DNA from: UBA4427 sp046351135
GTDB lineage: Bacteria; Myxococcota_A; UBA9160; UBA4427
DNA length: 64,000 nucleotides
Direction: 5' to 3'
Assembly: GCA_046351135.1 (NCBI GenBank)
Contig: JAXLZA010000001.1
Location: forward strand, 1 to 64,000
The notes beneath the pieces are model-generated. The model was given only the letters and a program-made list of their open reading frames with translations. It ran no database searches and was not told the DNA's origin. A program made the position numbers and the translations under genes. Shown here piece after piece: positions 19,134-29,898 of this stretch. Positions within the stretch are counted from its first letter, which is position 1, and the number at the start of each line of letters is the position of its first letter.

Positions 19134-20162
19134 ATGCAGAGTGATGTGATTGCGCGAAACTGGCGTGAGCTGATCCGGCCGCGACGTCTCGAGGTCGAGA
19201 ACGACACGCTGACCTCGACCTACGGTCGCTTCTACTGCGAGCCGCTCGAGCGCGGCTTCGGGACGACGCTCGGCAACGCGCTGCGCCGGGTGCTGCTCTC
19301 GTCGCTCCAGGGCGCGGCGATCACCAACATCAAGGTCGCCGGCGTGCTCCACGAGTTCTCGACGATCCCGGGCGTCATGGAGGACGTGGCGACCATCATC
19401 CTGGCGCTCAAGGACGTCCGCGTCCGCATGAACACCGAGGGCCCGAAGACGATCCGCATCCGCAAGTCGGGTGAGGGGATCGTGACGGCCGGGGACTTCA
19501 TGTCGGCGGATCAGACCGTCGAGATCATGAACCCGGGCCACAAGATCTGCACCCTCGGCCCCGACTCGACCTTCGATCTCGAGGCGACGGTCAATCTCGG
19601 CAAGGGCTACGTCCTCGCCGACAAGAACAAGACCGAGGACATGTCGATCGGCACGATCCCGATCGACTCGGTCTTCTCTCCCCTGCGCCGCGTCAACTAC
19701 ACGGTGACGCCCGCCCGCGTCGGTCGCGAGACGGACTTCGATCGCCTGAATCTCGAGCTGTGGACCGACGGGGCGATCGCGCCGGCGGACGCGGTGGCCT
19801 TCGCCGCGAAGATCCTGAAGGAGCAGCTCACGATCTTCATCAACTTCGAAGAGCAGGCCGAGACCCATGCCCACCACCACGACGAGCCGGAGCCGCTCAA
19901 CGCGAACCTGTTCAAGTCGGTGGACGAGCTGGAGCTCTCCGTCCGCTCCGCGAACTGCCTGCAGAACGCCAACATCCGCTTCATCGGCGAGCTGGTCCAG
20001 AAGACCGAGGCCGAGATGCTGAAGACCAAGAACTTCGGTCGCAAGTCGCTCAACGAGATCAAGGAGACGCTCGCGTCCCTCGGTCTGTCGCTCGGCATGA
20101 CGATCGAGAACCTGCCGCCCCGCAAGGACCTCGAGCGGATGCGGGAGCAGCGCGAGGCCTGA
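19134..20162 (+). CDS. rpoA: RNA polymerase alpha subunit
   Basis: Encodes 342 residues. The N-terminal assembly domain has GRFYCEPLERGFGTTLGNALRR and LEATVNLGKGYV. A His-rich linker (HAHHHDEPEP) follows. The C-terminal domain binds UP elements and activators (VRSANCLQNANIRFIGELV, KNFGRKSLNEIKE). ATG at 19134 is preferred over TTG four codons earlier. The 137 bases after rpsD contain a small hairpin (19028-19044) but no gene. Confidence 0.98.
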   Translation: MQSDVIARNWRELIRPRRLEVENDTLTSTYGRFYCEPLERGFGTTLGNALRRVLLSSLQGAAITNIKVAGVLHEFSTIPGVMEDVATIILALKDVRVRMNTEGPKTIRIRKSGEGIVTAGDFMSADQTVEIMNPGHKICTLGPDSTFDLEATVNLGKGYVLADKNKTEDMSIGTIPIDSVFSPLRRVNYTVTPARVGRETDFDRLNLELWTDGAIAPADAVAFAAKILKEQLTIFINFEEQAETHAHHHDEPEPLNANLFKSVDELELSVRSANCLQNANIRFIGELVQKTEAEMLKTKNFGRKSLNEIKETLASLGLSLGMTIENLPPRKDLERMREQREA

Positions 20163-20163
20163 G

Positions 20164-20550
20164 ATGAACCACCGAAGAAACCAACGCAAACTCTCCCGCA
20201 CGAGCAGCCACCGCAAGGCGCTGCTGCGCAACATGGTGACCTCGCTGCTCGAGCACGAGGCGATCCGGACGACGGACGCCAAGGCCAAGGAGCTGCGCGG
20301 CGTCGCCGAGAAGATGATCACCCTCGGCAAGCGTGGGACCCTCCACGCCCGCCGCCAGGCGCTCGCCACGATCCGCTCGAAGGAAGTCACGGCGAAGCTC
20401 TTCGACGAGCTCGCCGGCCGCTACCGGACCCGCGCCGGGGGCTACACGCGCATCGTCAAGCTCGGGCCCCGCCCGGGCGACGCCGCGCCGATGGCCATCA
20501 TCGAGCTCGTCGACCGCACGGCGCCGACCGCGGCGAAGGAATCCGCCTGA
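20164..20550 (+). CDS. rplQ: 50S ribosomal protein L17
   Basis: Encodes 128 residues, standard. It begins MNHRRNQRKLSRTSSHRKAL and ends with RAGGYTRIVKLGPRPGDAAPMAIIELVD, the L17 signature. It starts one base after the rpoA stop and closes the alpha operon. Confidence 0.98.
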   Translation: MNHRRNQRKLSRTSSHRKALLRNMVTSLLEHEAIRTTDAKAKELRGVAEKMITLGKRGTLHARRQALATIRSKEVTAKLFDELAGRYRTRAGGYTRIVKLGPRPGDAAPMAIIELVDRTAPTAAKESA

Positions 20551-20555
20551 GCGGC

Positions 20556-21290
20556 ATGAGCGATCCGGCTGCCGCGGAGCGGTCGCGGGGAGCGCTCTTC
20601 CTGCTCGTCGCGCTCTTCGCGGCGGCGGCCCTCTGGTTCGTGATCGGCAGCGCGGAGTCCGCAGCGCCCGTCGGGCGCGGGGCCCCTGCGCCCGACTTCG
20701 CCCTGCCGCGCTGGATGCCCCCGGCATCCGGTGCCGCGGCCGATTCCGCGGCCGATCCTGCCTCGGGTGCCGGTGCGCCGGGCGATCCGTCTTCCGGCGA
20801 GTTCGAGCTGGCCTCGACTTCCGGGCGCGTCGTCCTCGTCAACTTCTGGGCGACCTGGTGCGAGCCGTGCGAGCAGGAGATGCCCGCGATGCAGCGCCTG
20901 TATGCGCGGCTGCCGCGGGATCGCTTCGAGCTCGTCGCCATCTCCATCGACGAGGAGCCCGAGAAGATCGCGGGCTTCGTCGAGCGCTACGGGCTCACGT
21001 TCCCGATCCTGATGGACCCGGGCAAGAAGGTGGCGGGCGCCTACCAGACGATGGGCGTGCCCGAGTCGCTGCTCGTCGATCGCGACGGGCGGATCGTCGA
21101 ACGTTATGTCGGCCCGCGCGAGTGGGACGCCCCGGAGTACGTCGCTCGGATCGAGTCCCTCGACGCGGGATCGGCGGGGGCTGCGGCGTCGGCGGGCGCG
21201 TCCGAATCCGGCGCCTCGCCGGACGCTGCAGGGCCCCGCGCCGAGGCGCCCGGGGCGAGCGGTGCGGGGGCCGCCGCCGACGGATCCTGA
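20556..21290 (+). CDS. TlpA-like membrane-anchored thioredoxin
   Basis: Encodes 244 residues. An N-terminal hydrophobic segment (about residues 12-32) is a membrane anchor or uncleaved signal, so the enzyme faces the periplasm. The redoxin domain has VVLVNFWATWCEPCEQEMP with active-site C102-x2-C105 and a cis-Pro region (MGVPESLLVDRDGRI). The residues before the fold and the last 40 are Ala/Gly/Ser-rich low complexity. Likely a disulfide reductase for cytochrome c or cell-envelope proteins, but the substrate cannot be read from the sequence. It starts 5 bases after rplQ. Confidence 0.85.
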   Translation: MSDPAAAERSRGALFLLVALFAAAALWFVIGSAESAAPVGRGAPAPDFALPRWMPPASGAAADSAADPASGAGAPGDPSSGEFELASTSGRVVLVNFWATWCEPCEQEMPAMQRLYARLPRDRFELVAISIDEEPEKIAGFVERYGLTFPILMDPGKKVAGAYQTMGVPESLLVDRDGRIVERYVGPREWDAPEYVARIESLDAGSAGAAASAGASESGASPDAAGPRAEAPGASGAGAAADGS

Positions 21291-21519
21291 GCGGTCACCG
21301 GGCGCGCCGACGATGGGACGGGTCTTGCTTCGACCGACGTGCCCCGAATCGGCTGCGTCGCCCACGCGGCCTACGCCGAGGGCTGCGGGCCGTTTTTCCG
21401 AGCTCTTCCGGCGCGCGAAGGGGAGCCTTGGCCCGTCGAGTTCGTTACCCTGCGCGCCGTCCCGGGGGCTTCGGCCCCGACTGCGGCCGGATCGCGTTCT
21501 TGGGGGGAGGACAGGTCGG

Positions 21520-21882
21520 GTGAAGGTGCTCTCGCTGGTGACCCTCGCCATCGCGGTGGCCGCCGTCTTCTCGCTGTTCGACCCGGACAGCGGGCTCGCC
21601 ATCTGGCGCGAGCTCCGGCAGGACCTCGACACCTCGAACGCCCGCGTCGAGCAGCTCGTGCGCGAGAACGAGGCGCTGCGGGCGGAGATCGCCGTCCTCG
21701 AGAACGAGCCCGCCGCCCTCGACCGGGCGATCCGCGAAGAGCTCGATCTCGTCCGACCCGGTGAGGTCGTCGTCCGATTCCAGCCGGGCCGCCCGGGGGA
21801 TGCCGGGTCGGCGGCCGGTGCGACCGGGGACGACTCGGGCGCCGGGGAGGCCGGGGCCCGGGCGATCGGGGAGTCGTCGTGA
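21520..21882 (+). CDS. ftsB: FtsB/DivIC-type septum protein
   Basis: Encodes 120 residues. The GTG start has a strong GGAGG (21506-21510) 9 bases upstream; reading further upstream is not supported. One membrane helix (VLSLVTLAIAVAAVFSLF) is followed by a heptad-like coiled coil (NARVEQLVRENEALRAEIAVLE) and the LDLVRPGEVVVRF block of FtsB. It would act in the FtsQLB divisome complex at the inner membrane. The last 35 residues are a Gly/Ala-rich tail. The stop overlaps the argS start. Confidence 0.8.
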   Translation: MKVLSLVTLAIAVAAVFSLFDPDSGLAIWRELRQDLDTSNARVEQLVRENEALRAEIAVLENEPAALDRAIREELDLVRPGEVVVRFQPGRPGDAGSAAGATGDDSGAGEAGARAIGESS

Positions 21883-23639
21883 AGGAGGCGCTCCGCGAGA
21901 AGGTCGAGGCGGCGCTCCGGGCGCTCCTCGCCGCGGCCGGGGACCAGGGGCCGCTGCCGGACTTCGCGATCGAGGTCCCGCGCCAGAAGGAGCACGGGGA
22001 CTTCTCGTGCAACGCGGCCATGCTCCTCGCCAAGCGTCTCGGCCGCAAGCCGCGCGAGCTCGCGGAGGATCTCAAGGCCCGCCTCGGTGACGCCGGCGGG
22101 CTCGTCGCGCGCTCGGAGGTCGCGGGGCCGGGCTTCCTCAACGTCGTCCTCGCGAGCGCCGGCTGGCACGATCGCATCCACGACGTCCTGAAGGCCGGCG
22201 ACCGGTACGGCCATGCGGCGGCCCCGGCCGGCGTCGTCGCCCGGGCCGGGCAGGGCAAGCCCCGGGTCCAGGTGGAGTTCGTGTCCGCCAATCCGACCGG
22301 TCCGCTCTCGACGGGACACGGTCGCCAGGCGGTGCTCGGCGACTGCATCGCGCGCCTGCTCGACGCGACCGGCTGGGACGTGACGCGGGAGTACTATTTC
22401 AACGACGGCGGGCGCCAGATGCGGGTGCTCGGCGAGTCGGTGAAGGCCCGCTACCTCGAGCATCTCGGCCGCGCGGCCGCACCGACCGCCGCCGCCCTCG
22501 CGGACCCCGAGCACGCCTGGCAGGACCAGATCGACGGTCTGCCCGTCGTCTTCCCGAAGGACGGCTATCAGGGCGACTACATCGTCGACATCGCGGTCCG
22601 CCTCGCCGAGCAGGCAGGGGCGGCGCTCGTCGACGAGCCCGGGGACGGCCGCTTCCGGGAGGTCGCCCAGGCGACCATCTTCGAGAACATCGAGGCGACG
22701 CTCCATCGCCTCGGGATCCGCTTCGACGTCTACTTCAACGAGCGCAGCCTCTACACCGACGGCAAGCTCGAGGAGGCGCTCGCCGACCTGCGCAAGGCCG
22801 GCCTCGTCTACGACGCGGAGGGCGCGGTCTGGTTCCGGGCGACGGCGTGCGGTCTCGATCGCGACCGCGTGGTGGTCAAGTCGAGCGGCGAGCCGACCTA
22901 CCTGATGCCCGACATCGCCTACCACCGCGACAAGTTCCGCCGCGGCTTCGACCTCGTGATCGACATCCAGGGCGCCGACCACATCGAGCAGTTCCCGTTC
23001 GTGCGCGAAGCGGCGGCCCGGCTCGGGGCGGAGCGCGACCGGATGGAGCTCGTGATGCACCAGTTCGTGACCATCACGAGCGGCGGCGAGCGGGTCAAGC
23101 AGTCGACGCGCAAGGCGACCTTCATCACCGTCGACGAGATCGTCGACGACGTCGGCTCCGACGTGTTCCGGTTCTTCATGATCGAGCGCAAGCGCGACGG
23201 CCATCTCGACTTCGACCTCGACCTCGCGAAGGACAAGAACTGGAAGAAGAACCCGGCCTACTACGTCCAGTACGCCCACGCCCGGACCCACGGCATCGAG
23301 CGCAAGGCGGTGGAGGCCGGGGTCCCGATGCCGGCGGCGGACGGCTTCGACGCGTCGCGGCTCGTGCTCCCCGAGGAGATCGAGCTCGTCAAGAAGCTGC
23401 TGCTGCTGCCCGAGATCGTCTCCCGCGCCGCCGAGAGCCGCGAGCCGCACCACGTCGCCTACTACCTGCGCGAGGTCGCCGGCCTCTGGAATCCCTACCT
23501 CCAGGACGGCGAGCGCCACCGCGTGCTCTCCGAGGACGCGGCGCTGACCGCGGCGCGCCTCGGCCTCGCCCTCGCGGTCCGGCACGTGCTCGCCAGCGGG
23601 CTCTCGCTGCTCGGCGTCTCCGCCCCGGAGCGGATGTGA
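21879..23639 (+). CDS. argS: Arginyl-tRNA synthetase
   Basis: Class I synthetase of 586 residues starting at GTG that overlaps the ftsB stop. The N-terminal Add1 domain has HGDFSCNAAMLLAK. The HIGH-equivalent motif is STGHGR (about residues 143-148) within VEFVSANPTGPLSTGHGR. The KMSK-loop position reads GGERVKQSTRKATF, degenerate as is common in ArgRS. HLDFDLDLAKDKNWKKNPAYYVQYAHAR and the C-terminal anticodon-binding domain are typical. Confidence 0.97.
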   Translation: MKEALREKVEAALRALLAAAGDQGPLPDFAIEVPRQKEHGDFSCNAAMLLAKRLGRKPRELAEDLKARLGDAGGLVARSEVAGPGFLNVVLASAGWHDRIHDVLKAGDRYGHAAAPAGVVARAGQGKPRVQVEFVSANPTGPLSTGHGRQAVLGDCIARLLDATGWDVTREYYFNDGGRQMRVLGESVKARYLEHLGRAAAPTAAALADPEHAWQDQIDGLPVVFPKDGYQGDYIVDIAVRLAEQAGAALVDEPGDGRFREVAQATIFENIEATLHRLGIRFDVYFNERSLYTDGKLEEALADLRKAGLVYDAEGAVWFRATACGLDRDRVVVKSSGEPTYLMPDIAYHRDKFRRGFDLVIDIQGADHIEQFPFVREAAARLGAERDRMELVMHQFVTITSGGERVKQSTRKATFITVDEIVDDVGSDVFRFFMIERKRDGHLDFDLDLAKDKNWKKNPAYYVQYAHARTHGIERKAVEAGVPMPAADGFDASRLVLPEEIELVKKLLLLPEIVSRAAESREPHHVAYYLREVAGLWNPYLQDGERHRVLSEDAALTAARLGLALAVRHVLASGLSLLGVSAPERM

Positions 23640-23649
23640 CGGGGCGCCG

Positions 23650-24387
23650 ATGAGCGATTCGCGCATCCAGAACGCCTTCGCGCGGACGACGATCCTGACG
23701 GTCGGCCGGCTGCTCCTCTTCGTCGTCGCCGGGTTCGCGATCGGCCTCGTGATCGGCGTGGCCTCCGAGGAGCCCGAGCTGCTCGCGGGCCACGTCCGCG
23801 GCGACACGACGACCGTCGACCTCGACGAAGGGCTCGCGGCCCGCACGGATGCCGAGGCGGCGGCCGCGCTCGACCGCTCGGGCGCGAGCGAGGCGACCGC
23901 GTCGGGCTCGGAGGCCGGGGACGACTTCGCGGGCGTCGACGACGCGGCGCAGGCCGAGGCCGAAGAGGGCGACGGGCTGCCCGACGTGGCCGCCGGGCCT
24001 TCGGGCTTCGGCGCCGCGCGCCGCCGCGTCGAGGCCGCGCTCGGGCTGGGCGACTCGGCGGGGGATGCTGCGGGCGCTGCTGCCGGCGAAGAGGCCGAGG
24101 TCGCGTCGGCCGATCCGGCACCCGGCGCGGACGCGGGATCGACCGGTGGCGGAGGCTGGGCCATCCAGGTCGGCGCCTTCGGCGACGAGCCCTCCGCGCG
24201 CAGCCTCGAGGCCCGGCTCGAGGGCAAGGGCTATCCAATCGAGGTCCTCCCGGCCGGCCCCGACTCCAACCGCTGGCGGGTGCGGGTCCAGCCGATCGGC
24301 GAAGAGCAGGCCGCCCGGGCCACGGCCCAGCGCATCGAGCGGGAAGAGGGGCTGCCGATCTGGGTGATCCGGCTCGCGGGGCAGTAG
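23650..24387 (+). CDS. SPOR-domain membrane protein
   Basis: Encodes 245 residues. A short cytoplasmic N-terminus is followed by one membrane helix (LLLFVVAGFAIGLVIGVAS). A long acidic, Ala/Asp/Glu/Gly-rich linker precedes a C-terminal SPOR domain (WAIQVGAFGDEPSARSLEARL to PIWVIRLAG, about residues 170-245), which binds denuded glycan strands at the septum. Near ftsB, it is probably a divisome or cell-wall accessory protein. The linker is low complexity and uninformative. Confidence 0.85.
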   Translation: MSDSRIQNAFARTTILTVGRLLLFVVAGFAIGLVIGVASEEPELLAGHVRGDTTTVDLDEGLAARTDAEAAAALDRSGASEATASGSEAGDDFAGVDDAAQAEAEEGDGLPDVAAGPSGFGAARRRVEAALGLGDSAGDAAGAAAGEEAEVASADPAPGADAGSTGGGGWAIQVGAFGDEPSARSLEARLEGKGYPIEVLPAGPDSNRWRVRVQPIGEEQAARATAQRIEREEGLPIWVIRLAGQ

Positions 24388-24392
24388 CGGGG

Positions 24393-25435
24393 ATGAGCCC
24401 GGACGGTCCTCGAACGGCGAGCGGGGCCCGACTTCGGATCGGGGTCCTCGGCGCAGCCGGTCAGATCGGCCGCTGTCTCGTGCGGTCGATCGGGGCGACC
24501 GCGGATCTCGAGTTCGCCTTCGCCGTGACCCGCGCGGAGCTCGACCTCGCCGAGCTCGATCGGATCGGCCCCTGGCTCGATGGCCGGCACGGAGCGCCCC
24601 CGGACTGCGTCGTCAACGCGGCGGCCTTCACGAAGGTCGACGCCTGCGAGTCCCAGCCCGAGCTCGCCCACCGCATGAACGCGCAGATGCCCGGGGCCTG
24701 GGCCCGCGCGCTGCGCCAGCGGGACGTCGCCTTCGTCCACCTCTCGACCGACTACGTCTTTCCGGGGGACGGCCACAGCCCCTACCGCGAGGACGACCCG
24801 ACGGGGCCGCGCAGCGTCTACGGCCGGACCAAGCTCGAGGGCGAGCGGGCGGTGCTCGAGGCGGATCCGAGCGCCCTCGTGGTGCGGACGAGCTGGGTCT
24901 TCGGGCCGGGGCGCAACTTCGTCCTCGCGATCCTCGACCAGGCGGCGAAGCGCCGGCGGGGCGAGGCGACGGGTCCCCTGCGCGTCGTCGACGACCAGCA
25001 GGGCCGGCCCACCGCCGCCGCCGATCTGGCCGAGGCCCTCGTCGCCCTCTGTCGCCTGCGCGCGCGGTCCGGGCGCGAGCCGCGCGGCTGCCTCCACGTC
25101 TGCAACGAGGGCGTCGCGACCTGGTACGGCTTCGCCCGCGCGATCCTCGACCAGGCGGGCTACGGGGACGTCGCGATCGAGCCGGTCGCGACGGGCGTGT
25201 TTCCGACGGCCGCGCCCCGGCCCGCCTACTCGGTGCTCGCGACCGGGAAGGCGGCTGGAATGGGGATTACCCTGCGTCCCTGGACGGAGGCGCTGGCGGG
25301 CTATCTTGCCGGCCCCGATCGACCGACATCCCTGATCGCCGACCGCCCTCTATCATCCGGGCCCGAGCCGGCCGACCCCGAGTCGGCCACGCCCGCGCCT
25401 GCCCTGTCCGACCCCGTCCGACGGAAGGTTCCGCA

Positions 25436-25439
<4 letters not shown>
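24393..25439 (+). CDS. rfbD: dTDP-4-dehydrorhamnose reductase family protein
   Basis: Encodes 348 residues of the RmlD/NAD(P)-dependent epimerase family. The nucleotide-binding glycine motif is GVLGAAGQIGRCLV. VVNAAAFTKVDACE, HLSTDYVFPGDG, the catalytic YGRTK and RTSWVFGPGRNFV follow, all typical of RmlD. The last 40 residues are Pro/Ala-rich and beyond the fold. No other rhamnose genes adjoin it, so the substrate is less certain than the family. The stop overlaps the lepA TTG start. Confidence 0.85.
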
Positions 25440-27241
<1,802 letters not shown>

Positions 27242-27243
27242 CC

Positions 27244-28194
27244 GTGGCCCAGCGAGAGGACGAGACCGGGACCGGGCCGGAGGGGGACGGCGGCGCCGGG
27301 TCCGAGGCGACGAGCGTCGCGGGCATCGTCGACCAGGTCGTGACGCTGGTCATCGCCGTCGCGATCGCGCTCGCGATCCGGCAGTTCCTGGTCGAGCCCT
27401 ACCGGATCCCGTCGGGCTCGATGTTCCCGACGCTCCTGATCGGCGACCACCTCTTCGTCAACAAGCTGGCCTACGGCCCGCGGCTCCCGTTCACCGACCT
27501 TCGCCTGCCGGGCCTGCGCGAGCCCGAGCGCGGCGACGTGGTCGTCTTCCAGGTCGGCCGCCCGCGCAATCGCCTGGGCGGCGTCGACATCATGCCGATC
27601 GACCTCGCGCCGCCGGGCACCCCGGCCGAGGACTTCGTGAAGCGCCTGATCGGCCTGCCCGGGGACCGGATCGACTGGCGCAACGGCCAGGTCTTCGTGA
27701 ACGGGAAGCTCCTGCCGACGCGGGAGACGGGCGCCTCCTTCGTCGACGACCTGGGCCGGACCCACGTCGTGCGCAGCGAGGACCTCGGCGAGTGCCGCCA
27801 CGCCGTCCTCGACGATCCGCGCAGCCAGAATCCCGGTCCGAGCGATCGCCTCGACCACGGCTCCTGGGTCGTCGAGCCCGGGCGCTACTTCATGATGGGC
27901 GACAACCGCGACAACTCCAACGACAGCCGCGGCTGGGGCACCGTCCGCCTCGAGGAGCTGAAGGGCCCGGCGGTGATCCTCTACTGGTCGTGGGACGTGA
28001 ACGGCAACATGCTGTCGTTCTTCAATCCCGTGAACTGGTGGAAGGCCGAGAAGCGCTGGGACCGGATCTTCCAGCGCGTGCGTTGCGAGCCGGTTGCCGC
28101 CGCCGTCGATGGGACGCCCGGGTCGGGCGCCGCCCCCCGAGCCGGCTCGCCCGGCGGTGCGGGCGTCGCCGGCGTCGATTCGAGCGCCGGCTGA
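27244..28194 (+). CDS. lepB: Signal peptidase I
   Basis: Cleaves Sec and Tat signal peptides at the periplasmic membrane face; 316 residues from a GTG start 3 bases after lepA. An N-terminal membrane helix (VVTLVIAVAIALAIRQFLVEPY) leads to the catalytic serine motif PSGSMFPTL (Ser59). The catalytic lysine lies in DFVKRLIGLPGD (Lys133), and box E is MGDNRDNSNDSR. The C-terminal 35 residues are Gly/Ala/Pro-rich. Confidence 0.96.
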   Translation: MAQREDETGTGPEGDGGAGSEATSVAGIVDQVVTLVIAVAIALAIRQFLVEPYRIPSGSMFPTLLIGDHLFVNKLAYGPRLPFTDLRLPGLREPERGDVVVFQVGRPRNRLGGVDIMPIDLAPPGTPAEDFVKRLIGLPGDRIDWRNGQVFVNGKLLPTRETGASFVDDLGRTHVVRSEDLGECRHAVLDDPRSQNPGPSDRLDHGSWVVEPGRYFMMGDNRDNSNDSRGWGTVRLEELKGPAVILYWSWDVNGNMLSFFNPVNWWKAEKRWDRIFQRVRCEPVAAAVDGTPGSGAAPRAGSPGGAGVAGVDSSAG

Positions 28195-28204
28195 CGCCGG
28201 GCGA

Positions 28205-28232
28205 TTGCCGAAATCCGCGCGCGCGTTAGATT
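28205..28232 (+). promoter_or_regulatory. Candidate promoter of the pyrimidine operon
   Basis: TTGCCG (28205-28210), a 16-base spacer and TAGATT (28227-28232) lie between lepB and pyrR. The predicted start would be about 28239, giving a leader of about 50 bases. I see no terminator in that leader, so classic PyrR attenuation is not evident. Confidence 0.45.
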
Positions 28233-28291
28233 CCCGCCCGTTCCAACGCCCTTTAAGCCCGATCAGTGAGTCGGGGAAGGTCGAGGCCCTC

Positions 28292-28942
28292 GTGTCGAAC
28301 CGCGCGTCGAACTCCGTGTCGAGCTCCGCCCCGAGCTCCGTGTCGAGCGGGGGGGCGCTCCCCGATTCCGCCGCCGCCGCGACCGCCTCCGAGCGCATCA
28401 TCCTCGACGACGCCGCGATCCGCCGCGCGCTCATGCGCATCGCCCACGAGATCGTCGAGCGCACCGACCGCATGGACCGCCTCTACCTCGTCGCCATCCC
28501 GAACGGCGGCGTGCCCCTCGGCCGGATCCTGGTCGAGAACCTCGCGAGCCTGACCGGGCAGACGGTGCCGATGGGCATCCTCGACACGACCCTCTACCGC
28601 GACGACCTCTCGACGCGCAGCGCGCGGCCGCGGCTGCGCAGGACCGAGATGCCGTCCTCCGTCGACGACCGGATGGTCGTGATCGTCGAGGACGTCGTCT
28701 CGACCGGCCGCACGATCCGCGCGGGCATGGACGCCCTGATGGACTTCGGACGCCCGCGCAACGTGCGTGTGATGGCGCTCGTCGACCGGGGCCACCGCGA
28801 GCTCCCGATCAAGATCGATTTCGTCGGCAAGAACATCCCGACGCAGCCCGAGGACAAGGTCGTCTTCCTGAACGAGGCCGAGTCGGGTGGCCAGGGGCTC
28901 ATGATCGTGGTTCGCGAAGGGGGGCAGCATGATCGGTCGTGA
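28292..28942 (+). CDS. pyrR: PyrR pyrimidine regulator / uracil phosphoribosyltransferase
   Basis: Encodes 216 residues from GTG 28292, which has GAGG 5 bases upstream. The conserved core starts IILDDAAIRRALMRIAHEIVER; the PRPP-binding loop is VVIVEDVVSTGRTIRAGMDAL, and ALVDRGHRELPIKIDFVGKNIPT follows. About 30 Ser/Ala-rich residues precede the core, making it longer than the usual 180 residues; a downstream start cannot be excluded. It leads the pyrB-pyrC-carA-carB operon and overlaps pyrB by 14 bases, so it is likely the UMP-sensing regulator of that operon. Confidence 0.92.
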   Translation: MSNRASNSVSSSAPSSVSSGGALPDSAAAATASERIILDDAAIRRALMRIAHEIVERTDRMDRLYLVAIPNGGVPLGRILVENLASLTGQTVPMGILDTTLYRDDLSTRSARPRLRRTEMPSSVDDRMVVIVEDVVSTGRTIRAGMDALMDFGRPRNVRVMALVDRGHRELPIKIDFVGKNIPTQPEDKVVFLNEAESGGQGLMIVVREGGQHDRS

Positions 28943-29894
28943 CATCCTCGGGATCGAGGACCTCACGCGGGCCGAGATCGAGCTCATACTCGAGACGGCC
29001 GAGCGGATGCAGGAGATCGGGACGCGCGAGGTCAAGAAGGTGCCGACCCTGCGCGGGCGCACGCTGATCAACTTGTTCTTCGAGCCCTCGACGCGGACCC
29101 AGACCTCCTTCGAGATCGCCGGCAAGCGGCTCGCCGCCGACGTCGTGAACTTCTCGGTCGGCAGCTCCTCGGTCACGAAGCGCGAGACGCTGCTCGACAC
29201 GGCGAAGACCCTCGACGCGATGGACCCCGACTGCGTGATCGTGCGCCACAAGGTGGCCGGCGTGCCCCACCGCCTCGCCGCGGTCCTCGGTGCGCCGGTG
29301 ATCAACGCCGGCGACGGGGCCCACGAGCATCCCTCCCAGGCGCTGCTCGACATGCTGACCGTGAAGGAGCAGAAGGGTCGCATCGAGGGCCTCACGATCA
29401 CGATCGTCGGCGACATCGCCCACAGCCGCGTCGCCCGCTCGAACATTTATGGTTTTTCCAAGCTCGGTGCCGAGGTTCGTGTCGCCGGTCCCCCCACGAT
29501 GTTGCCTGCGGAGGTCGAGAGCCTCGGCGTCAAGAGCTTCACGAACCTGCGCGAGGCGATCGAGGGTGCGGACGTCGTGATGGCGCTGCGCATCCAGATG
29601 GAGCGCCTCGAGGGCGCCTGCTTCCCCTCCGTCCGCGAGTACGCCGCGACCTTCGGCCTCGACCGCGCGAAGCTTCGTTATGCGAAGGAGGACGCGATCG
29701 TGATGCACCCCGGTCCCGTCAACCGCGGGGTCGAGCTCTCCCACGAGCTCGCCGACCACCGGCCGAGCGTGATCCTCGACCAGGTTCGCAACGGCGTCGC
29801 CCTGCGCATGGCGCTCCTCTACCTGGTGGCCGGACGGCGGCGCAAGACGGCGGACGGCGAGAGCCGCGCGGCCTCCGCGGCCGGGGAGGAATGA
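28929..29894 (+). CDS. pyrB: Aspartate carbamoyltransferase, catalytic subunit
   Basis: Forms carbamoyl-aspartate from carbamoyl phosphate and aspartate; 321 residues. The carbamoyl-phosphate motif is FFEPSTRTQTSFE; SVGSSSVTKRETLLDT, NAGDGAHEHPSQALLD and HPGPVNRGVE are intact. No pyrI regulatory subunit is adjacent. The C-terminal 20 residues are an extra low-complexity tail. Second gene of the pyr operon. Confidence 0.97.
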   Translation: MIGRDILGIEDLTRAEIELILETAERMQEIGTREVKKVPTLRGRTLINLFFEPSTRTQTSFEIAGKRLAADVVNFSVGSSSVTKRETLLDTAKTLDAMDPDCVIVRHKVAGVPHRLAAVLGAPVINAGDGAHEHPSQALLDMLTVKEQKGRIEGLTITIVGDIAHSRVARSNIYGFSKLGAEVRVAGPPTMLPAEVESLGVKSFTNLREAIEGADVVMALRIQMERLEGACFPSVREYAATFGLDRAKLRYAKEDAIVMHPGPVNRGVELSHELADHRPSVILDQVRNGVALRMALLYLVAGRRRKTADGESRAASAAGEE

Positions 29895-29898
29895 GGCG

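Noticed and set aside
22990..23120. Degenerate KMSK loop (VKQSTRK) in ArgRS as a sign of inactivation
   Set aside because: Most arginyl-tRNA synthetases lack a canonical KMSK; the rest of the enzyme is intact.
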